DNA from: Ignavibacteriales bacterium
Lineage (GTDB): Bacteria; Bacteroidota; Ignavibacteria; Ignavibacteriales; Ignavibacteriaceae
Direction: 5' to 3'
DNA length: 13,888 nucleotides
Assembly: GCA_027349615.1 (NCBI GenBank)
Contig: DAIEML010000038.1
Coordinates: 1-13,888 of the forward strand
Of this stretch, positions 1 to 7,861 are shown piece by piece. The notes under the pieces were generated by a model. That model searched no databases. It saw only the letters and a list, made by a program, of their open reading frames with translations, and was not told where the DNA came from. Made by a program: the position numbers and the translations under genes. The first letter of the stretch is position 1; each line of letters begins with the position of its first letter.

Positions 1-233
1 ATAAAAATGGTAAATAAAATAGAAGTTAAAATAGCAGCGGAGTTTAAGGTTATAAATATTCCCGTTAAATTATGACTATTAAATATCGATTTTAAAGCAA
101 AATTATTACCTTCAAAAAGCTGATAGGTAAGCGTAAGTCGTGCAACATAGCTGCCTAACCATAAAAGTCCTGATAAGAAACATATGTATAAAAATATTTT
201 GGATGTTAATTTTAATTCACTCATCTCATTCAT
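1..233 (-). CDS. Hypothetical membrane protein, N-terminal part (cut by left window edge)
   Basis: An open minus-strand frame runs from an ATG at 233 to the window edge without a stop (77 codons). It begins MNEMSELKLTSK and then has two hydrophobic stretches, about residues 12-35 (IFLYICFLSGLLWLGSYVAR region) and about 58-77 (LTGIFITLNSAAILTSILF), separated by a polar loop, so it is probably an integral membrane protein. A second in-frame ATG lies at 224. There is no strong Shine-Dalgarno sequence; AGAG sits about 7 bases before the first ATG. It is divergent from the phosphatase gene at 273, with only 39 bases between the two starts, so the two genes must share a very compact promoter region. 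I do not recognise the family. The main uncertainty is that only the first part is visible. Confidence 0.6.
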   Translation of the reverse strand, partial: MNEMSELKLTSKIFLYICFLSGLLWLGSYVARLTLTYQLFEGNNFALKSIFNSHNLTGIFITLNSAAILTSILFTIF

Positions 234-272
234 TTTTCAACTCTTTTAATTAAATTAAAATAAAAAAAAATT

Positions 273-1190
273 ATGAATATTGCTTCAATTGATATAGGTT
301 CTAACACAGTTCTTCTTTTAGTTGCAGAAGTTGATATTGCTTCTAAAAAAATAAAAACTATTAAAAATGAATATCGAATTCCTAGAATTGGTCAAGGTTT
401 AATTCCAGACCAGCCAATCAAAACGGAAAAAATTAATCTTCTTAAAAATATTTTAATTGAATTCGAAAATACTATTAACAAATACAATTGCAAATATACA
501 ATAGTTACTGCAACTAATGCTTTAAGAATTGCATCAAACTCTAATTTTATAATTGAGGACATAAAAAAGGAGTTCAAACTAGAAACTAATATAGTTTCAG
601 GGAAAGATGAATCTAAACTTTCATATTTAGGAGCTATTTCAGAAAATTATTATAACAGAAAATCTTTAGTTATTGATATAGGTGGCGGAAGTACTGAAAT
701 TATTCTAGGTCAAAATGGTAAAATAGATTTTAACGAAAGTTATCCGCTAGGAGTTGTCAGTTGTACAGAAAAATATTTAAAGAATTTTCCTTTGCATGAA
801 AATGAAGTTGATTTATTTGCAAAAAGTGTAAACGAGTATTTATTTTCTATTCCTAAATTTTGTGCAGAAATATCAATTTCTATTGCTGGCACACCAACAA
901 CACTGGCTTGCATGAAAAAAGGTTTAAAATCTTTTGACGAAAATTTAATTGAAGGAGAAATATTAACAATAAATGAAATTAAAAAATTTGCAGATAGTCT
1001 TGTAAATTTAAGTCCTTCAAAAATATTGAGCACTTACGGTAAAATTGTTGAAGGGCGCGAAGATATATTATTAGCCGGTACACTTATCTTAAAATTGATA
1101 TTATCTTATTTTGAATTGCCTCAAACTATTGTAAGTTCAAAAGGAATTAGGTACGGAGCCATTATAGATTTTCTTCAAAAAAATTTTTAA
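273..1190 (+). CDS. Ppx/GppA family exopolyphosphatase / pppGpp phosphatase, short form
   Basis: This 305-residue protein has the ASKHA (actin/Hsp70-like) fold signatures of the Ppx/GppA family: phosphate-1 motif IDIGSNTVLLLV at residues 6-17, TATNALR at 79-85, SGKDESKLSYLG at 109-120 (the region holding the catalytic acidic residue in relatives), phosphate-2 motif VIDIGGGSTEII at 133-144, GTPTTLA around 206-212, and GREDILLAG plus KGIRYGAI near the C-terminus. Family members hydrolyse terminal phosphates of inorganic polyphosphate and/or convert pppGpp to ppGpp; sequence alone does not tell which. At about 305 residues it is the short two-domain form and lacks the C-terminal HD-like extension of the ~500-residue E. 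coli Ppx and GppA. The start is the only sensible ATG, with an A-rich leader and no Shine-Dalgarno. Its stop overlaps that of the convergent nadB gene by 4 bases. Cytoplasmic. Confidence 0.9.
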   Translation: MNIASIDIGSNTVLLLVAEVDIASKKIKTIKNEYRIPRIGQGLIPDQPIKTEKINLLKNILIEFENTINKYNCKYTIVTATNALRIASNSNFIIEDIKKEFKLETNIVSGKDESKLSYLGAISENYYNRKSLVIDIGGGSTEIILGQNGKIDFNESYPLGVVSCTEKYLKNFPLHENEVDLFAKSVNEYLFSIPKFCAEISISIAGTPTTLACMKKGLKSFDENLIEGEILTINEIKKFADSLVNLSPSKILSTYGKIVEGREDILLAGTLILKLILSYFELPQTIVSSKGIRYGAIIDFLQKNF

Positions 1191-2806
1191 GGATTTACAT
1201 TTTGCAATATTGAATCTCCAAATTCATTTGTTGGAGAAGGATTTGGATAATCCAAAGTATAATTTAATCCTCTACTTTCTTTTCTCATTTGAGCTGATTT
1301 TATTATCATATGAGCACAAGCAGTAATGTTTCTTAACTCTAAAATTTCTTCAAAAACTTTTGTCCTTTTGTACAATTCCTCAGTTTCAGAATAAATATTG
1401 TGAATTCTACTTGCGGCTCTTTCTAATCGTAGATTTGATCTTACAATTCCAACATAATCCCACATAATTTGTTTAACTTCTCTTGAACTGTGCGTTATTA
1501 ATATTTTCTCATCATAACTTAATGCACCAGAATCATCCCAGTCAGGAATTTCAGGAATATCTGAATGATAATTGATTAAATAATTTTTAATATCAAATAT
1601 AGCTCTTTGAGTAAATACAACAGCCTCTAATAACGAATTACTAGCAAGTCTATTTGCACCGTGGACACCTGTCATGCTTACTTCGCCGCACGCATAAAGA
1701 CCTTTTAAAGAAGTTCGAGCATACTCATCAACAATAACTCCGCCGCAAGAATAGTGAGCTGCCGGTACAACTGGAATATATTCTTTTGAAATATCAATCC
1801 CCTGCTTTAAGCAATGATTATAAATATTCGGAAAATGATCTAAGATAGCATTTTTATCTTTGTGTGTAATATCTAAAAAAACAAAATCATCTCCTCGTTT
1901 TTTTAATTCATTATCAATAGCTCGAGCTACAATATCTCTTGGCGCTAATTCTTTTCTTGTATCATATTTACTCATAAATTCATTACCGTCGATTGTTCTC
2001 AATATTCCACCAAAACCTCTAACGGCTTCTGAAATTAAAAACGCTTGTGAATTATTATTATGATTTGCTTGATAAAAAGCTGTTGGATGAAATTGAATGA
2101 ACTCCATATTTCCAATTTTGGCACCAGCTCGATATGCCATTGCATATCCATCACCAGTTGCAATCTTTGGATTTGTTGTGTGAGTATAAACTTGTCCTAA
2201 ACCTCCAGTTGCAAGTATCGTTGCCTTTGAAGAAATTTTAAGAATTTCATTAGATTGACAATTTAAGGCGTAAGCTCCCCAACAATTTCGATTGTTTAGT
2301 GGAAGTTTTTTCAAACGTTGAACATTGTGTTCAGTTATTAAATCAATAGCAATTGTGTCTTCAAATATTTTGATATTTTCTTTTTGATTTGCTTGATCAA
2401 TTAATGCTCTTTCAACTTCTCTGCCGGTTAAATCTTTTGCATGAACAATTCTAGACATCGAATGTCCGCCTTCTTTAGCAAGATCTAATTTACCATTCTT
2501 CTTTGTAAACTGAGCCCCTAATTCCATTAAGTCATTTATTCTTTCCGGTCCTTCCTTAACTAAAATTTCAACCATTTTTTCATTGCACAATCCAGCCCCA
2601 GCTATCAATGTATCCTTAATGTGTTTTTCAAAAGTATCTGCTGGATCAATTACAGATGCTATTCCCCCTTGGGCATAATTAGTATTTGATTCATTCTTTT
2701 CTTTTTTTGTAATAAGAACCACATCAGCAAATTCAGAAATTTTAATTGCTGCATATAATCCAGCTATACCACTTCCTATTACTAGAACTTCAGTGTTTAT
2801 TTCCAT
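1187..2806 (-). CDS. nadB: L-aspartate oxidase (NadB)
   Basis: Flavoenzyme of 539 residues that oxidises L-aspartate to iminoaspartate, the first step of de novo NAD synthesis; NadA then makes quinolinate (no nadA or nadC in this window). The FAD-binding Rossmann motif VIGSGIAGLYAA lies at residues 9-20 and NYAQGGIA at 43-50. KEGGHSMSRI (111-120), HPTAF (240-244), SEAVRG (259-264), RDIVARAID (290-298), PAAHYSCGG (348-356) and HGANRLASNSLLE (382-394) are the substrate and flavin residues of the succinate dehydrogenase/aspartate oxidase family; H351 and R386 carry the same numbers as in E. coli NadB. The helical C-terminal domain is complete, so the gene looks functional. The start at 2806 is preceded by TTAGGTC at suitable spacing. 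A separate FCB-type promoter lies upstream, so it appears to be transcribed alone. It converges on the Ppx/GppA gene with a 4-base overlap of stops. Confidence 0.97.
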   Translation of the reverse strand: MEINTEVLVIGSGIAGLYAAIKISEFADVVLITKKEKNESNTNYAQGGIASVIDPADTFEKHIKDTLIAGAGLCNEKMVEILVKEGPERINDLMELGAQFTKKNGKLDLAKEGGHSMSRIVHAKDLTGREVERALIDQANQKENIKIFEDTIAIDLITEHNVQRLKKLPLNNRNCWGAYALNCQSNEILKISSKATILATGGLGQVYTHTTNPKIATGDGYAMAYRAGAKIGNMEFIQFHPTAFYQANHNNNSQAFLISEAVRGFGGILRTIDGNEFMSKYDTRKELAPRDIVARAIDNELKKRGDDFVFLDITHKDKNAILDHFPNIYNHCLKQGIDISKEYIPVVPAAHYSCGGVIVDEYARTSLKGLYACGEVSMTGVHGANRLASNSLLEAVVFTQRAIFDIKNYLINYHSDIPEIPDWDDSGALSYDEKILITHSSREVKQIMWDYVGIVRSNLRLERAASRIHNIYSETEELYKRTKVFEEILELRNITACAHMIIKSAQMRKESRGLNYTLDYPNPSPTNEFGDSILQNVNP

Positions 2807-2867
2807 TTTAGACCTAAGATTTTTACAGAAACAAATATTTGAATAATGTACTTATTATTTTTCGGTG

Positions 2868-2899
2868 CAAAGTTATTTATACAATTCGTGTTATACAAT
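2868..2899 (-). promoter_or_regulatory. Probable nadB promoter (FCB-type) with internal direct repeat
   Basis: On the minus strand, ATTG (2899-2896) is followed after 20 bases by TAACTTTG (2875-2868), an exact match to the Bacteroidota-type -7 element TAnnTTTG with a near-match -33 element. Transcription would start about 2860, giving a leader of roughly 55 bases before the nadB ATG at 2806. Two identical 9-base copies of ATTGTATAA (2899-2891 and 2885-2877), 14 bases apart, occupy the -33 element and spacer, where an operator could sit. The match is seen directly; the function is inferred. Confidence 0.55.
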
Positions 2900-3002
2900 A
2901 ATTATTTTTTATAAATCTATAAAGTCAACTTATCATCTACTTAAAAATAATAAAATCATGTAGCTTCAATATAATGTTATCTAATAAATTACGAGATAAA
3001 CA

Positions 3003-3710
3003 TCATTTGAAAAGATAAATTGAATTTAAATAAAAAGAATAATAAAGTATTAATGTATAAAATGAAGAAGCAATTGCTGAAAGCTTTTTATTTTTTGTTT
3101 GAGTATATAAAGCAATTGCGGTTAGTAAGATTCCCCAAATGATTATCAACGCTTCGAAAGAAAGTAATACATACGCCAGAGTTTCCTTCAATGTAAAAGG
3201 CGAAGGATTTTTTGAGAATATACTACCACCAAATACAGTTAGCTCAACAATAAACAAAAGGAATAAAGCAAATGTATGAGGCATAAATGAATAAACAAGA
3301 ATTGAAAAATTATCCCTAATCCTAGTAATTATTCCGAATATTTTATTAACTCTTGTAAGTATTATTGAAGTTAAGAATAATATAATTAGCACTTGGCCAA
3401 AAATGATTATATAATTTCTAATTAAATGTTCGAAAATTGGTTCTGGTACTTGAGTTATCAAAGAAAGAAACATTGAATCAATTAAAAATTTTATAGAAAC
3501 AAAAAATATTATAAAAAATATGAAATTCTTATGTTCAGATTGAATTATAATGCTGAATGCTTTTGATGGTTGTTCAATTAGTAAGCCTAATACTTTCCAT
3601 AAATCTATATTAAAAATACGTTCGCGCAGATAAGAGTTGCAGCTTCTACAAATAACTTCATAATATGGATTTTCAGTGCTGCAATTTTTACATACCAAAA
3701 CATTTTTCAT
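3003..3710 (-). CDS. Zinc-ribbon, multi-pass membrane protein (Yip1-like)
   Basis: 235-residue protein with a short N-terminal zinc ribbon, CKNC (C7, C10) and CRSC (C21, C24), followed by a linker and about five hydrophobic segments (roughly residues 62-86, 100-120, 137-161, 177-203 and 210-233). This layout, a cytoplasmic zinc ribbon followed by a Yip1/DUF1282-type membrane domain, is common among uncharacterised bacterial membrane proteins; function is unknown and I infer none. The ATG at 3710 shares its A with the TGA of the upstream DUF5683 gene (TGATG), which suggests translational coupling. A TTG directly before it (3713) is an alternative start and is slightly better spaced from AAGG. 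It is the last gene of the parA-parB-DUF5683 run, with no clear terminator after it. Family assignment is by architecture, so moderate. Confidence 0.7.
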   Translation of the reverse strand: MKNVLVCKNCSTENPYYEVICRSCNSYLRERIFNIDLWKVLGLLIEQPSKAFSIIIQSEHKNFIFFIIFFVSIKFLIDSMFLSLITQVPEPIFEHLIRNYIIIFGQVLIILFLTSIILTRVNKIFGIITRIRDNFSILVYSFMPHTFALFLLFIVELTVFGGSIFSKNPSPFTLKETLAYVLLSFEALIIIWGILLTAIALYTQTKNKKLSAIASSFYTLILYYSFYLNSIYLFK

Positions 3711-4225
3711 CAAAATTTAATCCTTAAGTTTAAATAAGTAGAATTTGTAACACTATTTTTGCTGACACTAAAATCAAATAATTGTGCGTCAACATAAGCA
3801 TCAACAATATTTAGTAAATATGTTAAGCCAATGTATATTGAAAATAAATCTCTTTGATCTTGATAGATTTTTTTTTGCCCCAAATAAAAATATTGAGCGT
3901 TAGGATTGTTTGATAAATTATATAGGTTTTGATAATCATTCAATAAATTATTGCTTTGAACCCATTCATATATTAACCAACCAGTAATTCCCCAAATTAC
4001 AGGAACTTTCCAATAAGATTGAGTATAGATTTGCCCTAATCCTGGAACAACTGCACTTAATGCAACAGCTGTCCAAGGTGATTTTTGCATAACGAAAACG
4101 GAATCATTGGATTGATTTATATTAGATTGGATTGTATCCTGCTGAGGAAAAGCAGAATAACAAATGATAATTATGAAAACTACAATTTTAGCTATATGAT
4201 TTATCAATAATTTCAAAGAGTTCAA
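3710..4225 (-). CDS. DUF5683 domain protein with signal-like N-terminus
   Basis: About 171 residues from the first possible TTG. An N-terminal hydrophobic segment (about residues 12-25, then AFPQQ) looks like a signal peptide or anchor. The conserved core is SPWTAVALSAVVPGLGQIYT at 49-68, then YWKVPVIWG (71-79), a second hydrophobic stretch, RDLFSIYIGLTYLLNIVDA (125-143) and VDAQLFDFSVS (145-155), which is the DUF5683 pattern. Function is unknown. In Bacteroidota the family is usually encoded right after parA-parB, as here. The start is uncertain: there is no ATG, and the candidates are TTG codons at 4225, 4216 and 4207, all inside the 3' end of parB and none with a good Shine-Dalgarno. A start at 4207 would leave a more typical signal peptide. 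The stop overlaps the next gene's ATG by one base. Confidence 0.8.
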   Translation of the reverse strand: MNSLKLLINHIAKIVVFIIIICYSAFPQQDTIQSNINQSNDSVFVMQKSPWTAVALSAVVPGLGQIYTQSYWKVPVIWGITGWLIYEWVQSNNLLNDYQNLYNLSNNPNAQYFYLGQKKIYQDQRDLFSIYIGLTYLLNIVDAYVDAQLFDFSVSKNSVTNSTYLNLRIKF

Positions 4226-5132
4226 ATAAGCGTTCTAATTCATCGTTTGAATAAAATTCTATTACTATTTCACCTGAGCCATTTTGCTTTTGTCTGCATT
4301 GAACTTTTGTTCCGAACAATTTTCTAAGTTTGTCTTCAATGTCGCTTACACTAGAAGAAACTATGCTTGGGTCAGAATTATTATTTCCATTCCTCTTTGG
4401 CAAGTCAGCAGACTTCATAAATTTCTTAACTAAACTTTCAACTTTACGTACTGAAAGATTTCCATCAAGAATTTTTTGTAAAGCGGTTAGCTGCAATGCT
4501 TCACTTGGTAAATTAATTAAAGCTCTTGCATGCCCAGAAGAAATTTCTTCTTTAATTAAATATTCTTGAATTTGCTGAGGCAATTTTAGAAGTCTAATTG
4601 AGTTTGCAATTGTCGTTCTATCTTTACCTACAGTATCAGCAATTTGTTCTTGAGTAAGATGACATTCGTCCATTAATCTTTTATAAGCAAGGCCAACTTC
4701 AATTGGATTAAGTTTTTCTCTCTGTATATTTTCAATCAAAGCCATTGCTAACATTGTTTCATCGGAATCGACTTTAATAATATATGCTGGAATTTCTTTA
4801 TGCCCGATTTCTCGGCAGGCTTTTAATCTGCGTTCACCAGAAATTAATTGATAATTTGTTTGGCCAATTCTTCTAACAGTAATTGGCTGAATTAAACCAT
4901 TTGCTAAAATTGATTTTTTTAATTCTTCAAGAGCTTCTGGTTCAAAATTTTTTCTTGGCTGAAAAGGATTAGGAGAAATTAAATCAATCGGAATTTTAGC
5001 TAAAATATCGAATAATTTTCCATCGTCTTTTTTAATTTCAGAAAAGTTAATTGGCATATTCGCCTCTTGTAAACTTTGCTGATTTATCAAAGCATCCAAT
5101 CCCCTACCAAGAGCTGTTTTGTACTTAGTCAT
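4188..5132 (-). CDS. parB: Chromosome-partitioning protein ParB (Spo0J/Noc family)
   Basis: 314-residue DNA-binding CTPase that loads at parS sites and works with ParA in origin segregation. It has the typical N-terminus KTALGRGLDALI (5-16), the ParB/Srx nucleotide-binding domain with NPFQPR (55-60), the CTP-binding motif GERRLKA (99-105), ENIQREKLNPIE (134-145), a helix-turn-helix around 159-182 (LTQEQIADTVGKDRTTIANS), a linker, and a C-terminal dimerisation segment (about 263-310). Length is normal for chromosomal ParB. It starts 2 bases after the parA stop (5135), so the two genes are co-transcribed. There is no clear Shine-Dalgarno, which suggests coupling to parA translation. Its 3' end overlaps the DUF5683 gene by up to 38 bases. 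I saw no parS-like palindrome in this window. Confidence 0.97.
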   Translation of the reverse strand: MTKYKTALGRGLDALINQQSLQEANMPINFSEIKKDDGKLFDILAKIPIDLISPNPFQPRKNFEPEALEELKKSILANGLIQPITVRRIGQTNYQLISGERRLKACREIGHKEIPAYIIKVDSDETMLAMALIENIQREKLNPIEVGLAYKRLMDECHLTQEQIADTVGKDRTTIANSIRLLKLPQQIQEYLIKEEISSGHARALINLPSEALQLTALQKILDGNLSVRKVESLVKKFMKSADLPKRNGNNNSDPSIVSSSVSDIEDKLRKLFGTKVQCRQKQNGSGEIVIEFYSNDELERLFELFEIIDKSYS

Positions 5133-5134
5133 AA

Positions 5135-5911
5135 TTAATTTTTATTAATTCCGTTTGAATTTCTTTCTAATATTTCTGAAGCTAAAGCAATATAATTTTG
5201 CGAGCCAGTTGATACAGCATCATAAAGAATAACCGGCTTACCATAGCTTGGCGCTTCTGATATTCTCACATTTCTATGGATAATAGTTTTAAATACTTTA
5301 TCTCCAAAATATTTTCTAACTTCTTCGGCAACTTGTTGTGAGAGCCGCAATCGAACATCAAACATTGTTAAAAGCACACCTTCAATTGCAAGGTCTTTAT
5401 TAAAATGTTGTTTAACTATATTAATCGTATTTAATAATTGTCCAAGGCCTTCTAATGCAAAGTACTCGCATTGAACTGGAATTAGAACTGAATTAGAAGC
5501 TGAAAGAGAATTTAAAGTTAACAAACCCAGCGAAGGAGGACAATCAATTATTACATAATCATAATTATTTTGAAGTTTTGCAATTGCTTGCCCCAACAAA
5601 CTTTCACGATTTGGCATATCTACCATTTCTATTTCCGCACCAACAAGATTTATATTAGACGGGAGAATATCCAAAAACGGCATATAGCTATTGAGAATAA
5701 CTTTGTTAATTTCTTCAACTCCAATTAATACTTCATAAACTGATGGAGATTGATTGTTAATACTTAACCCAGATGATGAATTCGCTTGAGGATCAATATC
5801 AATTAAGAGAGTTTTTTTTTCTGCAGCAGCTAAAGAAGAAGATAAATTTATGGCAGTTGTAGTTTTACCAACACCGCCTTTTTGATTTGCTATTGAAATA
5901 ACTTTAGTCAT
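5135..5911 (-). CDS. parA: Chromosome-partitioning ATPase ParA (Soj)
   Basis: 258-residue deviant Walker ATPase that binds DNA non-specifically and drives ParB-parS movement. Visible motifs: deviant Walker [14 protein letters not shown] at 11-23 (signature lysine K11), Walker A' [12 protein letters not shown] at 38-49, Walker [13 protein letters not shown] at 121-132, and the conserved [16 protein letters not shown] (179-194) and [11 protein letters not shown] (216-226) blocks of the Soj group. The protein begins at the Walker domain with no N-terminal helix-turn-helix, so it is the short chromosomal (type Ib/Soj-like) form rather than the plasmid P1 type. First gene of the parA-parB-DUF5683-zinc-ribbon run. 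The upstream gap to UPF0173 (5912-6032, 121 bases) is AT-rich and must hold its promoter; I found no convincing TAnnTTTG site there. Confidence 0.97.
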   Translation of the reverse strand: MTKVISIANQKGGVGKTTTAINLSSSLAAAEKKTLLIDIDPQANSSSGLSINNQSPSVYEVLIGVEEINKVILNSYMPFLDILPSNINLVGAEIEMVDMPNRESLLGQAIAKLQNNYDYVIIDCPPSLGLLTLNSLSASNSVLIPVQCEYFALEGLGQLLNTINIVKQHFNKDLAIEGVLLTMFDVRLRLSQQVAEEVRKYFGDKVFKTIIHRNVRISEAPSYGKPVILYDAVSTGSQNYIALASEILERNSNGINKN

Positions 5912-6032
5912 TAATTAGTATCAGATTATTCAAATAAACGAAAATTAAATTACCGCTAAGATATAAAGTATATTTCTAAAATACTTATTCTTATCGTATT
6001 TTCATAAAATTATAAAAAAGATTTTTATCAAA

Positions 6033-6710
6033 TTAAATTTGAATTTCTTCTCCAAACTTTAAAACAATACACTTTTTACCAATTGCTTCAACTTTTGATT
6101 TAAATTTATTTGGATCGGTAGAAATTGGGGGAAAAGTATTATAATGCATTGGAATTGCAAATTTAGGATTAACAAATTCAACAGCTTTTACAGCGTCGTC
6201 AATGCCCATTGTAAAATTATCTCCTATTGGTAAAAGTATATAATCAATTGGATTCAATTCGCCAATAAGTTTCATGTCATAAAATAAACCTGTATCTCCG
6301 GTGTGATAAATATTTTTTCCACCTGTTGAAATTATTATTCCAGCTGGTGAACCCGCATAATTCCCTTCAGGAGTTTGAGAACCATGGTGAGCAATAGTTA
6401 ATTTCACCCTTCCGAATTCAAAGTTGTTTCCTCCGCCAATATGCAAAGGATGAGCATTAAATCCTTTTGATGAACAATAATTTGCAAGTTCAAACACACA
6501 AATAAATAATGGATTAGTTCTTTTAGCAATTTTAAAAGCATCACCGATATGATCACCATGAGCGTGAGAGAGAATTATAAAATCAGCTTTAACTTCGCTA
6601 GACTTAACTGGTGAAGTTGGATTATCATCCAAAAATGGATCAATTAAAATAACTTTACCATTATCGGTAATTATTTGAAATGCCGAATGAGAAAAATATT
6701 TTAATTTCAT
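6033..6710 (-). CDS. UPF0173 family metal-dependent hydrolase (metallo-beta-lactamase fold)
   Basis: 225 residues, the usual UPF0173 length. Metal-ligand motifs of the metallo-beta-lactamase fold are all present: HAHGDH at 49-54, H108/H109 within TIAHHGSQ, YHTGDTG at 135-141, and MHYNTFP at 188-194; PIGDNFTMG (161-169) is also characteristic of this family. Two metal ions, probably zinc, would be bound; the substrate is unknown for the family. No signal peptide, so cytoplasmic. The start at 6710 has one of the best ribosome sites in the window, AGGAG six bases upstream, lying inside the end of the CHAD gene. It is the last gene of the folP-cdaA-glycosyltransferase-CHAD run, only 2 bases after the CHAD stop. 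No hydrophobic regions, truncation or frameshift. Confidence 0.92.
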   Translation of the reverse strand: MKLKYFSHSAFQIITDNGKVILIDPFLDDNPTSPVKSSEVKADFIILSHAHGDHIGDAFKIAKRTNPLFICVFELANYCSSKGFNAHPLHIGGGNNFEFGRVKLTIAHHGSQTPEGNYAGSPAGIIISTGGKNIYHTGDTGLFYDMKLIGELNPIDYILLPIGDNFTMGIDDAVKAVEFVNPKFAIPMHYNTFPPISTDPNKFKSKVEAIGKKCIVLKFGEEIQI

Positions 6711-6712
6711 AG

Positions 6713-7186
6713 TTAACTCCTTTTTTTATCAATTAACTTTTGAAAATCTTTCAATTCTCCGCTATTCCAATATTTTCTTAGTTCTAAATTCAATGATTTT
6801 TTTACTTTCTCAATTTTTTCTTTTATAATTTCAATAAAAACTATATCGGCGTTAATTTTTTCTGAAGAAGAAATTTGTTCAATATTTTGGAGAAAGACAT
6901 CAAAATCTCTTTTGCTGCCAGTAAGATCCTGTAAGCGAACAATTGTTTTATAATATTTTAAATATTTCTTTTTGCTAAAACAAGATATGAAAATCTCCAT
7001 ATTGTATCGAAGTCTTCTAATAGCAATTCTAACTTCATGTAAATTTTCAGCTGAATCATTTTTAAAATACTTATTTAATGATTTTCCAAAAATAGTAATT
7101 CTCTGTTCTAGAACTATAGCTGCAGTTTCTAGTAAACTTTTATTTTCATCCAATCCATCAATTTCCCATTTCTTTTTCTTAGTCAT
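6713..7186 (-). CDS. Short CHAD domain protein (putative polyphosphate binding)
   Basis: 157-residue, lysine-rich helical protein. The CHAD signature is clear: HEVRIAIRRLRYNMEIF at 50-66, matching the conserved H-x-x-R-x-x-x-R-R-L-R helix, and LQDLTGSKRDFDVFL at 85-99, matching the G-x-x-R-D-x-D-V motif. CHAD domains are alpha-helical, bind inorganic polyphosphate through these basic helices, and often accompany polyphosphate enzymes or CYTH phosphatases. Most CHAD domains are 200 or more residues with two four-helix bundles; this one has room for only about one, and no CYTH domain. The ATG at 7186 follows the glycosyltransferase stop by 6 bases with no clear Shine-Dalgarno. The UPF0173 gene begins 2 bases after its stop. 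The Ppx/GppA gene at 273 is the only other polyphosphate-related gene seen. Confidence 0.85.
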   Translation of the reverse strand: MTKKKKWEIDGLDENKSLLETAAIVLEQRITIFGKSLNKYFKNDSAENLHEVRIAIRRLRYNMEIFISCFSKKKYLKYYKTIVRLQDLTGSKRDFDVFLQNIEQISSSEKINADIVFIEIIKEKIEKVKKSLNLELRKYWNSGELKDFQKLIDKKRS

Positions 7187-7192
7187 AAAATT

Positions 7193-7861
7193 TTAACTTA
7201 ACAATACTTTTATAAAACCAGTAATTGCCCGCAGCGATTTCATTTTACTTTTTTCAGTTCCATAAATTGTAGGAATTTTTACAAATCCAATTTTATAATT
7301 TTTTCTAGCAGCATTAACTAGGATTTGGCTTTCAGCTTCAAAGCCATCTTTTGACGGCAGAATTGAATTTAATATATTAGTTTTATATGCTCGAAATCCG
7401 CATTGAGTATCTAAAAGCTTTTGACCGGTTTTAATACTAAGAAAGAAAGAAGTCAATTTGTTGCTTGCTATTCTTTGCAAAGGCATCTTTTGCAAATTAT
7501 CTAATCTATCACCTATTATAATATCATAAGAATTTAAAGCTCCAATTAATTCTGGTATTAATTTAGGGTCATGCTGAAAATCCGCATCCAAAGTTACTGT
7601 AATTTCAAATTGCCGGTTAATACTTTCTTTAAATCCTTGATTAAGCGCAAATCCTTTACCTCGATTTTCTTGGTAAGAAATTAAATAGATATTATTATTA
7701 TGATGAATTTTTGAAATAGAATCATCAGTTGAACCATCATTAACAGCAATTATAAAATCTACAAATTTTGAAGTTTCAATTAAAATATCTTCAATAAAAT
7801 TACTTTCATTATAAAATGGAATAACAGCGCAAATATTATTTTTCTTTAAAAAGTTGTTCAA
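7193..7861 (-). CDS. Family 2 glycosyltransferase (DPM1/polyprenyl-phosphate sugar synthase-like)
   Basis: 222-residue GT-A fold enzyme. ICAVIPFYNES (10-20), VNDGSTDDS (40-48), NRGKGFALNQG (66-76), the metal-binding LDADFQHDP (91-99), DTQCGFRAYK (151-160) and FEAESQI (174-180) are the ordered motifs of GT2 enzymes of the dolichyl/polyprenyl-phosphate mannose (or glucose) synthase type. It lacks C-terminal transmembrane helices, so it is probably a soluble or peripheral enzyme transferring a sugar from a nucleotide sugar to a lipid carrier; the exact sugar and acceptor cannot be read from sequence. The start is a TTG at 7861 inside the 3' end of cdaA (26-base overlap), supported by GGAAAGG five bases upstream (7867-7873). 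CHAD follows after 6 bases. Confidence 0.88.
   Translation of the reverse strand: MNNFLKKNNICAVIPFYNESNFIEDILIETSKFVDFIIAVNDGSTDDSISKIHHNNNIYLISYQENRGKGFALNQGFKESINRQFEITVTLDADFQHDPKLIPELIGALNSYDIIIGDRLDNLQKMPLQRIASNKLTSFFLSIKTGQKLLDTQCGFRAYKTNILNSILPSKDGFEAESQILVNAARKNYKIGFVKIPTIYGTEKSKMKSLRAITGFIKVLLS

Noticed and set aside
2977..2999. Inverted repeat ttatct/agataa downstream of the zinc-ribbon gene
   Set aside because: Only 6 AT-rich base pairs with an 11-base loop and no T-run; too weak to call a terminator.
5966..5986. Inverted repeat aagtat/atactt between UPF0173 and parA
   Set aside because: 6-bp AT-rich stem with a 9-base loop, no poly-T tail; expected by chance in this DNA.
3003..6032. 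Possible parS site near parAB
   Set aside because: I looked for the 16-bp TGTTnCACGTGnAACA-type palindrome and saw no acceptable match anywhere in the window; parS may lie elsewhere.
5912..6032. FCB-type promoter for parA
   Set aside because: The nearest candidate (TAATTTTA on the minus strand, 6012-6005) mismatches the final G, and its possible TTTG partner is only 16 bases away; not supported well enough to list.
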